From: an uncultured Aquimarina sp.
GTDB lineage: Bacteria; Bacteroidota; Bacteroidia; Flavobacteriales; Flavobacteriaceae
Direction of reading: 5' to 3'
Assembly: GCF_947495315.1 (NCBI RefSeq)
Contig: NZ_CANLYD010000001.1
Coordinates: forward strand, 62,001 to 126,000
Length of the DNA stretch: 64,000 nucleotides
Shown here: piece after piece, positions 1 to 7,825 of the stretch
How the letters are laid out: each line of letters begins with the position of its first letter
Numbering within the stretch: position 1 is the stretch's first letter
Made by a program: the position numbers and the translations under genes
The notes under the pieces: generated by a model
Seen by the model: only the letters and a program-made list of their open reading frames with translations
Told to the model about the DNA's origin: nothing
The model's database searches: none

Positions 1-729
1 ACTTGCAATATCCGGTGGTGTAATTACTGCTGATAAAATTAAAACAATAACCAGAGCAAATTTTCTATATTTTTTTAAGAATTCTGGAGTAACCAAACCT
101 ACTTTTGTTAGGAAAAACATGATTACTGGTAACTCAAATATTAATCCACAGGCAATTACTGAAGCCCTAAGCAGTCCAATATAACTATCAATATCAAATT
201 CATTAAGAACCTCTTCACTTACTTGATATCCTCCTAGGAAATTAATAGATAATGGAGTAATCACGTAGTACCCGAAAAGAACGCCTAAGAAAAATAGAAA
301 TGAGCAAATGATGATAAATCCTTTAGAATTTTTTCGTTCTTTATCATACATTGCCGGAGCAATAAATTTCCAAAACTCATATAAAACGTAAGGAAAAGCA
401 GCTATAAAACCTGCCGTAATTGATGTCCAAATATGGACAGAGAACTGTCCGGCGACTTTTCTACTTTGAACACTAAAAGGTAATTCTTTAAAGCATAAGC
501 TTTCATCTAAGCCTAGTAGTTTTGATAAATTACAGAGTCCTTTATACGTTGGGAAGTCAGGTTTTTTAGGACCGAAAATCAATACGTCAAAGATAAATTC
601 TTTGGCTATAAAAGCAGCAACTGCTGCGATTAAAATTGCTACAGTAGCTCTAATTAGATGCCATCGTAACTCTTCTAGATGATCCAAAAACGACATGGAT
701 TGTGGATCTTTTGTTGTTTTATCCCCCAT
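1..729 (-). CDS. tatC: Sec-independent protein translocase TatC (C-terminus outside window)
   Basis: The reading frame is open from an ATG at 727-729 to the window edge (243 codons). It encodes the polytopic inner-membrane core of the twin-arginine translocase, which binds Tat signal peptides together with TatA/B. The N-terminus has the TatC signature SFLDHLEELR at about residues 13-22, followed by hydrophobic helices, a YEFWKFIAP motif and the TPPDIAS motif near the cut end. The start lies one base after the kdsD stop, so the two are co-transcribed. The last membrane segment is missing only because the window ends. Family assignment is secure. Confidence 0.95.
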   Translation of the reverse strand, partial: MGDKTTKDPQSMSFLDHLEELRWHLIRATVAILIAAVAAFIAKEFIFDVLIFGPKKPDFPTYKGLCNLSKLLGLDESLCFKELPFSVQSRKVAGQFSVHIWTSITAGFIAAFPYVLYEFWKFIAPAMYDKERKNSKGFIIICSFLFFLGVLFGYYVITPLSINFLGGYQVSEEVLNEFDIDSYIGLLRASVIACGLIFELPVIMFFLTKVGLVTPEFLKKYRKFALVIVLILSAVITPPDIAS

Positions 730-730
730 A

Positions 731-1696
731 TTATAAAATACCTTCTCTCATTAGATCATGAATATGCAAAAGACCTGCATACTTACCTTTTTTTTCTGCT
801 AACAGCTGCGAGATACCGTATTCCTCAAGTCTATCTAGCGCATCAACAGCCATGGCATTTACATCAATACGTTTTGGATTGGGAGACATAATATCTTCTG
901 CGGTCAATCCTTCAAAAGAAGTATTAGTGGTTAACATTCTACGTAAATCTCCGTCCGTAATGATTCCGATAATTTTACTATCTCGGGTTACTGCCGTAGC
1001 ACCTAATCTTTTTTCGGTCATTTCTACAATAACAGCGTTAATATTAGAATCCGGACTAACTTCTGGTTTTTCATTTTTTGATACAATATCGTTTACACGA
1101 AGATATAGCTTCTTTCCTAAAGCTCCTCCAGGATGATATTTGGCAAAATCGTTGCTAGAAAAACCTTTTAAATTCAATAAAGATACCGCGACAGCATCAC
1201 CTATAACTAATTGTGCTGTGGTACTTGTTGTGGGCGCTAAGTTATTAGGACAAGCCTCTTTTTCTACAAAAGCATTTAATACAAAGTCTGCTTCTTTTCC
1301 TAGAAAAGACTCTTTATTAGAAGTGATCCCGATTAAAGTATTGTTAAAGTTTTTAATTAAGGGAACTAGTACTTTGATTTCGGGCGTATTTCCACTTTTA
1401 GAAATGCAAATCACCACGTCATCTTTAAGGATATTACCTAAATCTCCATGAATCGCATCAGCAGCATGCATAAATACAGCCGGTGTACCGGTAGAATTCA
1501 TAGTAGCTACTATTTTTGAAGCTATAATGGCACTCTTACCGATCCCTGTAATAATAACTCGACCATTAGAATTATGTATGGTATTTACAGCTTCGGCAAA
1601 TTCCTGGTCGATAAGTTGTTCCAGATGTGCAATAGCTTTGGCTTCTTCGTTAATGGTTTTTTGGGCAAAAGAAATAATAGTATCGAGGGTGTTCAA
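731..1696 (-). CDS. kdsD: KpsF/GutQ-family arabinose-5-phosphate isomerase
   Basis: This 321-residue protein is predicted to interconvert ribulose-5-phosphate and arabinose-5-phosphate, the first step toward Kdo in lipopolysaccharide. An SIS sugar-isomerase domain covers about residues 35-170 (GIGKSA near 52-57 and the AADAIHGDLG stretch), and a CBS pair covers about 205-320, which is the usual KdsD layout and length. It is the first gene of a leftward transcript with tatC. A TAnnTTTG-type promoter element and a perfect 12-bp inverted repeat lie upstream. Confidence 0.92.
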   Translation of the reverse strand: MNTLDTIISFAQKTINEEAKAIAHLEQLIDQEFAEAVNTIHNSNGRVIITGIGKSAIIASKIVATMNSTGTPAVFMHAADAIHGDLGNILKDDVVICISKSGNTPEIKVLVPLIKNFNNTLIGITSNKESFLGKEADFVLNAFVEKEACPNNLAPTTSTTAQLVIGDAVAVSLLNLKGFSSNDFAKYHPGGALGKKLYLRVNDIVSKNEKPEVSPDSNINAVIVEMTEKRLGATAVTRDSKIIGIITDGDLRRMLTTNTSFEGLTAEDIMSPNPKRIDVNAMAVDALDRLEEYGISQLLAEKKGKYAGLLHIHDLMREGIL

Positions 1697-1717
1697 AATT
1701 TATGAAATTTGCGTGTT

Positions 1718-1747
1718 ATAATTAAAGATTTTATTATCTTTAATTAT
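1718..1747. repeat. Perfect 12-bp inverted repeat in the kdsD leader
   Basis: Arms ATAATTAAAGAT and ATCTTTAATTAT are separated by 6 bases. The repeat sits between the predicted kdsD -7 element and the kdsD start codon, with no run of T after it in the kdsD direction. It could be an operator or a 5' untranslated hairpin. I do not know the cognate regulator. Confidence 0.6.
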
Positions 1748-1748
1748 G

Positions 1749-1756
1749 CAAAGGTA
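1749..1756 (-). promoter_or_regulatory. Probable kdsD promoter -7 element
   Basis: On the minus strand this reads TACCTTTG, a match to the Bacteroidota -7 consensus TAnnTTTG, 53 bases before the kdsD start codon. No convincing TTG -33 element is seen at the expected spacing, so confidence is moderate. Confidence 0.45.
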
Positions 1757-1927
1757 TGTAATACCTTATGAATTTTAAATAGTGCTGAAAAAAAGCTTAC
1801 TATTTTTTTGTTTGCTTATCTTTGGTAACTTTTTGAAAAAAGAACAATCCACTGGATCTTTATTGGGGAAAAAGGTTTAAGTGATAGCGATTTTAATTTA
1901 ATTGGTATATAAAAGTTAAACGATTTA

Positions 1928-4135
1928 ATGAGTTTGAACAAAACCGACTTACAAGGAGCTTTAAAGAAGTACTTTGGTTTTAGTCAATTTAGAGGATTGC
2001 AGGAAAAGGTAATAGAAAGTGTTTTAAGCAACCAAAATACTTTTGTTATTATGCCTACAGGTGGTGGAAAATCCCTTTGCTACCAGCTACCTGCCTTAAT
2101 GTGTGAAGGAACAGCTATCGTAGTTTCTCCGTTAATCGCACTAATGAAAAATCAAGTAGATGCTATTCGAAGTATTTCTTCAGAAGAAGGAATAGCGCAT
2201 GTATTAAATTCTTCCCTTAATAAATCCGAGGTTAAGAGAGTAAAAGAGGATATTGTTAATGGTGTGACTAAATTATTATATGTAGCGCCCGAGTCCTTAA
2301 CTAAGGAAGAATACGTAGATTTCCTAAAAGAACAAAAGATTTCTTTTTTGGCTGTTGATGAAGCTCATTGTATTAGTGAATGGGGTCATGATTTTAGGCC
2401 GGAATATAGGAATCTAAAGAATATTATAAAGAGAATAGGAGAGAATATCCCAATCATTGGACTTACGGCAACGGCTACTCCAAAAGTACAAGAAGATATT
2501 CTTAAGAATTTAGCGATGAGTAATGCCAAAACTTTTAAAGCATCGTTTAATCGCCCTAATTTATACTACGAAATTCGTCCTAAAACAAAAAATGTTGATG
2601 CAGATATTATTCGTTTTGTAAAACAAAATAGCGGAAAAAGTGGTATCGTATATTGTTTAAGTAGAAAAAGAGTAGAGGAACTTGCTCAGACGTTAGAGGT
2701 AAATGGTGTAAAAGCGGTTCCATATCATGCAGGTCTGGATGCAAAAACGCGTGCAAAACATCAAGATATGTTCCTTATGGAAGATGCTGATGTGGTAGTT
2801 GCTACCATAGCTTTTGGAATGGGTATTGATAAACCTGATGTACGTTTTGTAATTCATCATGATATACCAAAAAGTATAGAAAGTTACTATCAGGAAACAG
2901 GTCGTGCAGGTCGAGATGGAGGAGAAGGACATTGTTTAGCCTATTATGCATATAAAGATATCGAAAAACTGGAAAAGTTTATGAGTGGTAAGCCTGTAGC
3001 AGAACAGGAAATTGGTCATGCACTTTTGCAAGAAGTAGTAGCTTTTGCAGAAACCTCAATCTCCAGACGTAAATTTATATTGCATTATTTTGGGGAAGAG
3101 TTTGACGATGTTACTGGAGATGGTGCGGATATGGATGATAATGTACGTAATCCAAAGAAAAAGCATGAAGCAAAAGATGAGGTTCAACTGCTACTAAAGG
3201 TGGTGAGTAAGACCGGAGAAATTTATAAATCCAAAGATTTAGTCAGCACATTAATCGGTAAGAGTAACGCACTGATTATTTCTCATAAGACTCACGAACA
3301 GCCATTTTTTGGGACTGGTAAGTCCAGAGAAGACAAATATTGGATGGCATTAATACGACAAGTTTTAGTGGCTGGATATTTAAGAAAAGATATAGAAACA
3401 TATGGTGTTATCAGAATAACTCCTAAAGGAAGAGAGTTTATCGAATCACCAGTTAGTTTTATGATGACAGAAGATCATGTATATAATGAAACTAAAGATG
3501 ATTCTATTATTACTGCCGCCAAATCAGGAGGTAAAGCAGGAGGAACAGATGATCGATTGGTAGGAATGCTAAAAGATTTAAGAAAAAGTGTAGCAAAGAA
3601 ATTAGGTGTTCCACCTTTTGTTGTGTTTCAAGATCCGTCTCTAGAGGATATGGCGTTGAAATATCCAGTAAACATAGAAGAACTGGGTAATGTACATGGA
3701 GTAGGAGAAGGTAAGGCTAAAAAATATGGAAAGGATTTCGTGGCACTTATTTCCAAGTATGTGGAAGAAAATGATGTCATGCGTCCGGATGATTTTGTTG
3801 TAAAAAGTACTGGGGCTAATAGTGGTCTTAAATTATATATTATTCAGAATGTAGATAGAAAACTACCACTAGATGATATCGCTGCGGCTAAAGGTATGGA
3901 TATGACTGAGTTTATTAAGGAGATGGAGGCTATTGTGTATAGTGGAACTAAACTTAATATTACGTACTGGATTGATGAAATACTTGATGAAGATCAGCAA
4001 GAGGAAATTCATGAATATTTTATAGAAGCTGAAAACGATAAAATAGATACTGCTATTGAAGAATTTGATGGAGATTATGATGATGAAGAACTAAGACTAT
4101 ATCGAATCAAATTCATTAGCGATGTTGCGAATTAA
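1928..4135 (+). CDS. recQ: ATP-dependent DNA helicase RecQ, zinc-cysteine-less variant
   Basis: This 735-residue 3'-5' DNA helicase functions in recombination repair. Motif I (PTGGGKSLCYQ, about 43-53), the DEAH box with the RecQ-specific aromatic loop (VDEAHCISEWGHDFRP, about 143-158) and motif VI (YYQETGRAGRDG) are intact. An RQC region, an HRDC domain (about 535-610) and a further helical C-terminal region follow. In the zinc-binding subdomain the family cysteines are absent: the stretch after FAETSISRRKF and HYFGEEF reads TGDGADM where typical RecQ has CGNCDIC. The gene stands alone and is followed by a strong terminator. Confidence 0.95.
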   Translation: MSLNKTDLQGALKKYFGFSQFRGLQEKVIESVLSNQNTFVIMPTGGGKSLCYQLPALMCEGTAIVVSPLIALMKNQVDAIRSISSEEGIAHVLNSSLNKSEVKRVKEDIVNGVTKLLYVAPESLTKEEYVDFLKEQKISFLAVDEAHCISEWGHDFRPEYRNLKNIIKRIGENIPIIGLTATATPKVQEDILKNLAMSNAKTFKASFNRPNLYYEIRPKTKNVDADIIRFVKQNSGKSGIVYCLSRKRVEELAQTLEVNGVKAVPYHAGLDAKTRAKHQDMFLMEDADVVVATIAFGMGIDKPDVRFVIHHDIPKSIESYYQETGRAGRDGGEGHCLAYYAYKDIEKLEKFMSGKPVAEQEIGHALLQEVVAFAETSISRRKFILHYFGEEFDDVTGDGADMDDNVRNPKKKHEAKDEVQLLLKVVSKTGEIYKSKDLVSTLIGKSNALIISHKTHEQPFFGTGKSREDKYWMALIRQVLVAGYLRKDIETYGVIRITPKGREFIESPVSFMMTEDHVYNETKDDSIITAAKSGGKAGGTDDRLVGMLKDLRKSVAKKLGVPPFVVFQDPSLEDMALKYPVNIEELGNVHGVGEGKAKKYGKDFVALISKYVEENDVMRPDDFVVKSTGANSGLKLYIIQNVDRKLPLDDIAAAKGMDMTEFIKEMEAIVYSGTKLNITYWIDEILDEDQQEEIHEYFIEAENDKIDTAIEEFDGDYDDEELRLYRIKFISDVAN

Positions 4136-4160
4136 TAAATTATCATGCTTTTAATTATAT

Positions 4161-4195
4161 AAAAGAGGATGTGAAAACGTCCTCTTTTACTTTTT
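4161..4195 (+). terminator. Rho-independent terminator after recQ
   Basis: Arms AAAAGAGGA and TCCTCTTTT enclose a 10-base loop and are followed by a T-rich stretch. The structure lies 26 bases after the recQ stop and may also serve the convergent peptide gene. Confidence 0.85.
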
Positions 4196-4218
4196 TCAAT
4201 TGAACAACCTCTTTATAA

Positions 4219-4404
4219 TTAATTTTCCTGATCCTGCGGGCCGCATATAGGTAATCCATGGATGTTACAATAGAATGGAGCACCTGCAAAACATCCATTT
4301 GGAAAAAATGTTGGACATTCGGGTAATGTTCCACCATTAATTGTCTTTTGTGCATTTTTGTTCAATTCTTGAACTCCGTTTTCTTTTAAAATGTTTTTTA
4401 ACAT
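4219..4404 (-). CDS. Double-glycine-leader bacteriocin-like peptide, 4 Cys
   Basis: This is a 61-residue precursor. The leader begins MLKNILKENGVQ and ends KTINGG at residues 20-25, the kind cut after Gly-Gly by C39-peptidase ABC exporters. The 36-residue core has four cysteines (ECP, NGC, FYC, PIC) and many Gly and Pro, which suggests disulfide bonding. I take the ATG at 4402-4404, because the frame extended to 4443 would run into a regulatory element shared with the lanthipeptide gene. No C39 transporter or immunity gene is adjacent. A second peptide with the same leader type lies at 39546-39782. The class is clear, but bioactivity (bacteriocin or signal) is unknown. Confidence 0.8.
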   Translation of the reverse strand: MLKNILKENGVQELNKNAQKTINGGTLPECPTFFPNGCFAGAPFYCNIHGLPICGPQDQEN

Positions 4405-4440
4405 ACTATAGGTTTTAATAATGATTTGTACTTCCTTAAC

Positions 4441-4486
4441 CATTTAAAGACACTTAAGGCATATGTCTCTTAAAGTAGTTAATGTC
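4441..4486 (-). promoter_or_regulatory. Upstream element shared with the lanthipeptide precursor gene
   Basis: Read on the plus strand, the order is CATTTAAAGACACT, 7 bases, TATGTCT, 9 bases, GTTAATGTC. The same three blocks, with spacers 7 and 10, occur at 7619-7665. Both copies start 33-37 bases upstream of the start codon of a peptide gene. On the coding strand the two GACAT blocks are 19-20 bp apart, about two helical turns, which resembles the direct-repeat layout of LytTR-type regulators. The regulator itself is not identified. Confidence 0.65.
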
Positions 4487-4732
4487 GTATGAGGAGGAAT
4501 AGTTACTTAAACTTATGTTAAAAAGGGGTTTTTCAATCCTTATTGCTTCGATTTTATTGGATTGAATTTATTGTAGAAGTTGTTTATTGGAAATTTGTTG
4601 CTTTGTTAGAACAAACGAAAAGGGGTTGTCTAAAAGGTAAAATACCATCATCAAACTGATATCTTAATATTTTTATAGTTTTTTAGACAACTTCTATTAC
4701 TATATGTAAAAATCGTAAGACCAATTTTTGGA
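4487..4732. other. Intergenic region with an 11-bp inverted repeat
   Basis: No gene is visible. The arms GTTGTCTAAAA (4625-4635) and TTTTAGACAAC (4681-4691) form a perfect inverted repeat with a 45-base spacer, just downstream of the leftward outer-membrane gene. They may act as a long-loop terminator. The rest is AT-rich sequence that includes the distal promoter region of the peptide gene. Confidence 0.4.
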
Positions 4733-5938
4733 CTAGAATATATTCATCGAAAGATATAAGCTAGAGGTCGTTAACTCTGAATCTGGTAGTGATGTACTTT
4801 TGGATATGTTTTTACTGGTGTATTGTCTGAAACCAACTTTAAAACGACCGGATCCTAGACCTCCACCATAAAAATAATCAGTTGTGGTGTTTTCTATTTC
4901 GTTTTCGGCAAAAACATTGGATTCTGTGCCAATATTGAAATCTACTGTCAATCCACCTTCCAGGAATAACTCGAATTTAGAGCTCAAGTATATGTGAAAT
5001 CGTGGACCAACAGCCACATTGATACTTTTGTAATCTAGTTCGAATTCACTATTGGCGATGGCAAGATCACGACCATCCATCGTAAAAGCTTTATAGGTAG
5101 ATTCTAAAAAGAAACTTAAATCTACTTTAGAAAAGGGTATAAACGTTTCGACAAAAACTCCATATCTAGGAACAAAAACATCTTCATAACTTACATTTCC
5201 GGCACTTCCTGCTATTGAGTTATGAGTAAAACCACTTAAATCAACAGCTGCTACAATACCAATTCTGGTTTGATTGATTTTTTTGCGAATGATATATTCG
5301 ATCTTATTTCCTTTGCACTCGTTATACTTTTTAAAATATTTTTTTAGGTCACGCTGAGTATAGGTAAGTTTAGATACATCTTGGTTTTTGCAATGTACCT
5401 TTTCTTGCAACTGTTGCTGATAGGTGTTGTTTTCTTGTGGGATGATTTTTTTCCCTGGTTTCTTAGTCTCATCTGGAGTATAGAACACCTTATAAATCAA
5501 TAATTCAGGGTATACTGTGTTTGGATCTGTATAGAAAAAACGATGCACGCCATTTTCAGAATATTGATATAAGATTGTTTTACTTTTAAGAATCGTTCTA
5601 AGAAATATTTTTTTATATGTAAGATTAGGGTCTTTTGATTTGGTAGACTTTCCGACTGTATCTCCGTTTAGATCAAATTGGAGTATGTATCTTTTAAACC
5701 TATAATCTTCACCTACTGCAAACTCTTTAATGTTTTCAATAGTTTCGGTTTTAGAGCTAGAGGATATAGTTCTTTTCCACTCGAATTCTGTGGGATTGCT
5801 TTTCCAAGTGAGTTTTTTGATCAGGCATTCTGTGCGCTTACCGTTATTATCAATAAAATAACCAGCCTCATAAAGACTTTGTGCACTACTAGTAGCAATA
5901 AAAAATAAGCCTACTGCAAAACAAAGTAAAGATTTCAT
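4733..5938 (-). CDS. Secreted protein with outer-membrane barrel-like C-terminus
   Basis: This 401-residue protein was not assigned to a named family. The start is set at the ATG of MKSLLCFAVGLFFI, which gives a clean signal peptide ending SSAQ. The upstream extension in the same frame has no signal character. The middle (about 20-210) is charged and mixed. From about 225 the chain shows alternating short beta strands with Gly and aromatic residues and ends in ...SLYLSMNIF, whose final Phe is typical of outer-membrane beta barrels. It follows the LanC gene on the same strand. Transport, adhesion or immunity roles are all possible and none is supported directly. Confidence 0.6.
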   Translation of the reverse strand: MKSLLCFAVGLFFIATSSAQSLYEAGYFIDNNGKRTECLIKKLTWKSNPTEFEWKRTISSSSKTETIENIKEFAVGEDYRFKRYILQFDLNGDTVGKSTKSKDPNLTYKKIFLRTILKSKTILYQYSENGVHRFFYTDPNTVYPELLIYKVFYTPDETKKPGKKIIPQENNTYQQQLQEKVHCKNQDVSKLTYTQRDLKKYFKKYNECKGNKIEYIIRKKINQTRIGIVAAVDLSGFTHNSIAGSAGNVSYEDVFVPRYGVFVETFIPFSKVDLSFFLESTYKAFTMDGRDLAIANSEFELDYKSINVAVGPRFHIYLSSKFELFLEGGLTVDFNIGTESNVFAENEIENTTTDYFYGGGLGSGRFKVGFRQYTSKNISKSTSLPDSELTTSSLYLSMNIF

Positions 5939-6075
5939 GTGTGTGACGATCTGAGTTTGTGAAGGAGCAAATATAGCTTTTTTGTTAAAAAGCATATGTT
6001 TTTATCATTGAATTATGCTGAAAATGGGAAGATTAGACATAATGAGTGTCTGAATGTTCTACTACTTAGTATGTA

Positions 6076-7281
6076 TCAACTTATCATTAAACACTCATCC
6101 CAACTAGTTTCGAAATCTGCTAGATAATCTATAAGTGTAAGACCGATACCTGCGACTCCTTCTAATAAAGAAACTTCTTTTTTCCATTCATTCGGACCTT
6201 TCCATTGTTTGTAGCCGGCATATCCATCAATGTGAGTCGCTTTATTCAATCCATCTTGCATCCAAAATTCACAAGCGTCTTTAAAAGTATTGTTGTTTGT
6301 TTCTTTGTACATTCTTAGAAAGATTTGTGCATTACCAAATGATCCGTGACATAGTCCTGCGTCTTTAATCATGGTTTGTTCATTGTTCGTTCGCAAGGCG
6401 GCGTGTTCCATGATTTTAATAGCAGTTTTCAGTAATGATGCATCTTGTAAGACTTTGGCGGCGTGCCAAAATCTAATTCCTATGCCTAAGTCCCCATAAC
6501 ACCAAGCTAGCCTACTTTTATATTCGTGGGAGCCATTTTCGTGTATGATGTTAGGAAAAAGGCAAGAACCCTCTTTGTTTGGGTTTTGATACTGTAAGAT
6601 ATAGGATATCGTTCCACGAAGCATTTTTTTAGAAACCTTCTCAAAATCTTTATGTGGGGATAGTTTGGTTAACATACCAACGATACTAGACATCCCGTGA
6701 GAAAGACCTAGGTTGTAACCTTTTTCTTTTGTATTCAAACCAATTTCTGAAATCCATTTATAGGTCTTATCATTGCTTTCCGATCTCTTTTCAAGAATTT
6801 CTATAGCTGCAAGTAAGCATGTTTTGTAGTTTTCTTTTAATAGTTGTGAGTTGGTGTTTTTATATCTATTTAGAAAGTAAAATGCATAGCCCAGACCTCC
6901 ATGTAAAAAATCATAATGCCCTTTTTCCAGGTCATTTTTCATTTTCTTAAAGAGATATTGATCCAATTCACCAAAAAGATTGTCTAGATCAATATCTATA
7001 AAACCGTTTCGTTCTAAATGACTAATCACCCATCCCATACCTGCAATTCCTGAACAAAATGTTCCGAGATTATATCCTTCATTAATTTTTTGGATACTTT
7101 GTTCCAGAAGTATACTGCCTATATCATTATTATCCTTATCAAGAAATTTGGAGTAGTAAAATTTAAAAAGAGCAATTCCCGATAGACCGGATAAGACACC
7201 AATAGTACTTTCCTCATATTCTTGTTGATCTATAATTTTATTGATCTCTTCTAATTTTTGATGGAATATGCTAGTATTCAA
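6076..7281 (-). CDS. LanC-family lanthionine cyclase
   Basis: This 401-residue protein is predicted to be a zinc-dependent cyclase that adds Cys thiols to dehydrated Ser/Thr in lanthipeptides. The LanC toroid repeats are visible (GLSGIALF, CSGIAGMGW, LHGGLGYAF, GLSHGMSSI, CYGDLGIG, CHGSFGNAQ, LEGVAGIGL). The zinc ligands Cys261 (WCYGD), Cys311 and His312 (LCHG) and the catalytic-region His195 (LSHG) are all present. The start codon is TTG at 7279-7281; no in-frame ATG lies nearby and the next Met is far inside. It is 74 bases downstream of the precursor gene on the same strand. No LanB dehydratase, transporter or leader peptidase of lanthipeptide type is found in the window. Confidence 0.88.
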   Translation of the reverse strand: MNTSIFHQKLEEINKIIDQQEYEESTIGVLSGLSGIALFKFYYSKFLDKDNNDIGSILLEQSIQKINEGYNLGTFCSGIAGMGWVISHLERNGFIDIDLDNLFGELDQYLFKKMKNDLEKGHYDFLHGGLGYAFYFLNRYKNTNSQLLKENYKTCLLAAIEILEKRSESNDKTYKWISEIGLNTKEKGYNLGLSHGMSSIVGMLTKLSPHKDFEKVSKKMLRGTISYILQYQNPNKEGSCLFPNIIHENGSHEYKSRLAWCYGDLGIGIRFWHAAKVLQDASLLKTAIKIMEHAALRTNNEQTMIKDAGLCHGSFGNAQIFLRMYKETNNNTFKDACEFWMQDGLNKATHIDGYAGYKQWKGPNEWKKEVSLLEGVAGIGLTLIDYLADFETSWDECLMIS

Positions 7282-7311
7282 TGTATAAGATTTAATTTAA
7301 ATGGTAATGAA

Positions 7312-7341
7312 AGGAGGGATAGTAGATTACTATCCTCTCCT
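7312..7341 (-). promoter_or_regulatory. Stem-loop between precursor and cyclase genes
   Basis: AGGAGGGATAGTA and TACTATCCTCTCCT pair with a single bulge around a 3-base loop. In the direction of transcription there is no U-run after the stem, so read-through into the cyclase gene is expected. Stem-loops at this place often set a high precursor-to-enzyme ratio; that role here is inferred. Confidence 0.5.
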
Positions 7342-7355
7342 TTTTTTAATGAATC

Positions 7356-7586
7356 TTACTCACATGCTTTATGTATAGAATGGCAAGTTTGCTGACTAGG
7401 TCCATTACATTCAATTGTTCCAACTTCGCAATCCCCTGATAAACAGGGTAGATTTGCAGAACAATCATTATAACTAGGACATCCTCCTGTAACAAGAATT
7501 ACTCCACCTCCTTTTATGTAATTACCATTAAGTTTAGAGATCACATTTTTGTTTAGGGATAACCCATCGAACTTTTTTTTCTTCAT
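7356..7586 (-). CDS. Class I lanthipeptide precursor (Bacteroidota type)
   Basis: This 76-residue precursor has the leader motif LSLNKNVISKLN at residues 9-20, the standard LxLNKxxISxLN of Bacteroidota class I lanthipeptides, and ends in KGGG. The core of about 48 residues holds seven cysteines and eight Ser/Thr in alternating order, giving up to seven possible thioether or disulfide rings. I choose the ATG at 7584-7586, because the longer frame would start inside the shared upstream element. The LanC gene follows at once. Missing LanB in the neighbourhood means dehydration must be done by a distant enzyme or not at all. Confidence 0.82.
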   Translation of the reverse strand: MKKKKFDGLSLNKNVISKLNGNYIKGGGVILVTGGCPSYNDCSANLPCLSGDCEVGTIECNGPSQQTCHSIHKACE

Positions 7587-7618
7587 GATTTGTAATTTTA
7601 GAATAATAAGATTCTGAA

Positions 7619-7665
7619 CATTTATAGACACTCAGAGTTTATGTCTACTACTGATTGTTAATGTC
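7619..7665 (-). promoter_or_regulatory. Upstream element shared with the double-glycine peptide gene
   Basis: Plus-strand order is CATTTATAGACACT, 7 bases, TATGTCT, 10 bases, GTTAATGTC, matching the element at 4441-4486 in order, spacing and distance to the start codon. The rest of the flanks differ, so this looks like a retained regulatory site and not a simple gene duplication. It implies common control of both peptide genes. Confidence 0.65.
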
Positions 7666-7825
7666 CTTACAATGGATGTTGTTTCTTAATATTGTGTTAA
7701 GAAAAGAAGAGGTTTATACCATATACCTCCTTATATTATGTGTGGGAAAGTTTATAGATAACGTATTGTATTTAAATCGTTTTATCTATAATAAGAAATA
7801 GCGTACTATATTTTTTAGTAGTAGA

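Noticed and set aside
4441..4486. Possible coding start of the first double-glycine peptide within this stretch
   Set aside because: The same bases form a non-coding element before the lanthipeptide gene, and the leader family begins at MLK.
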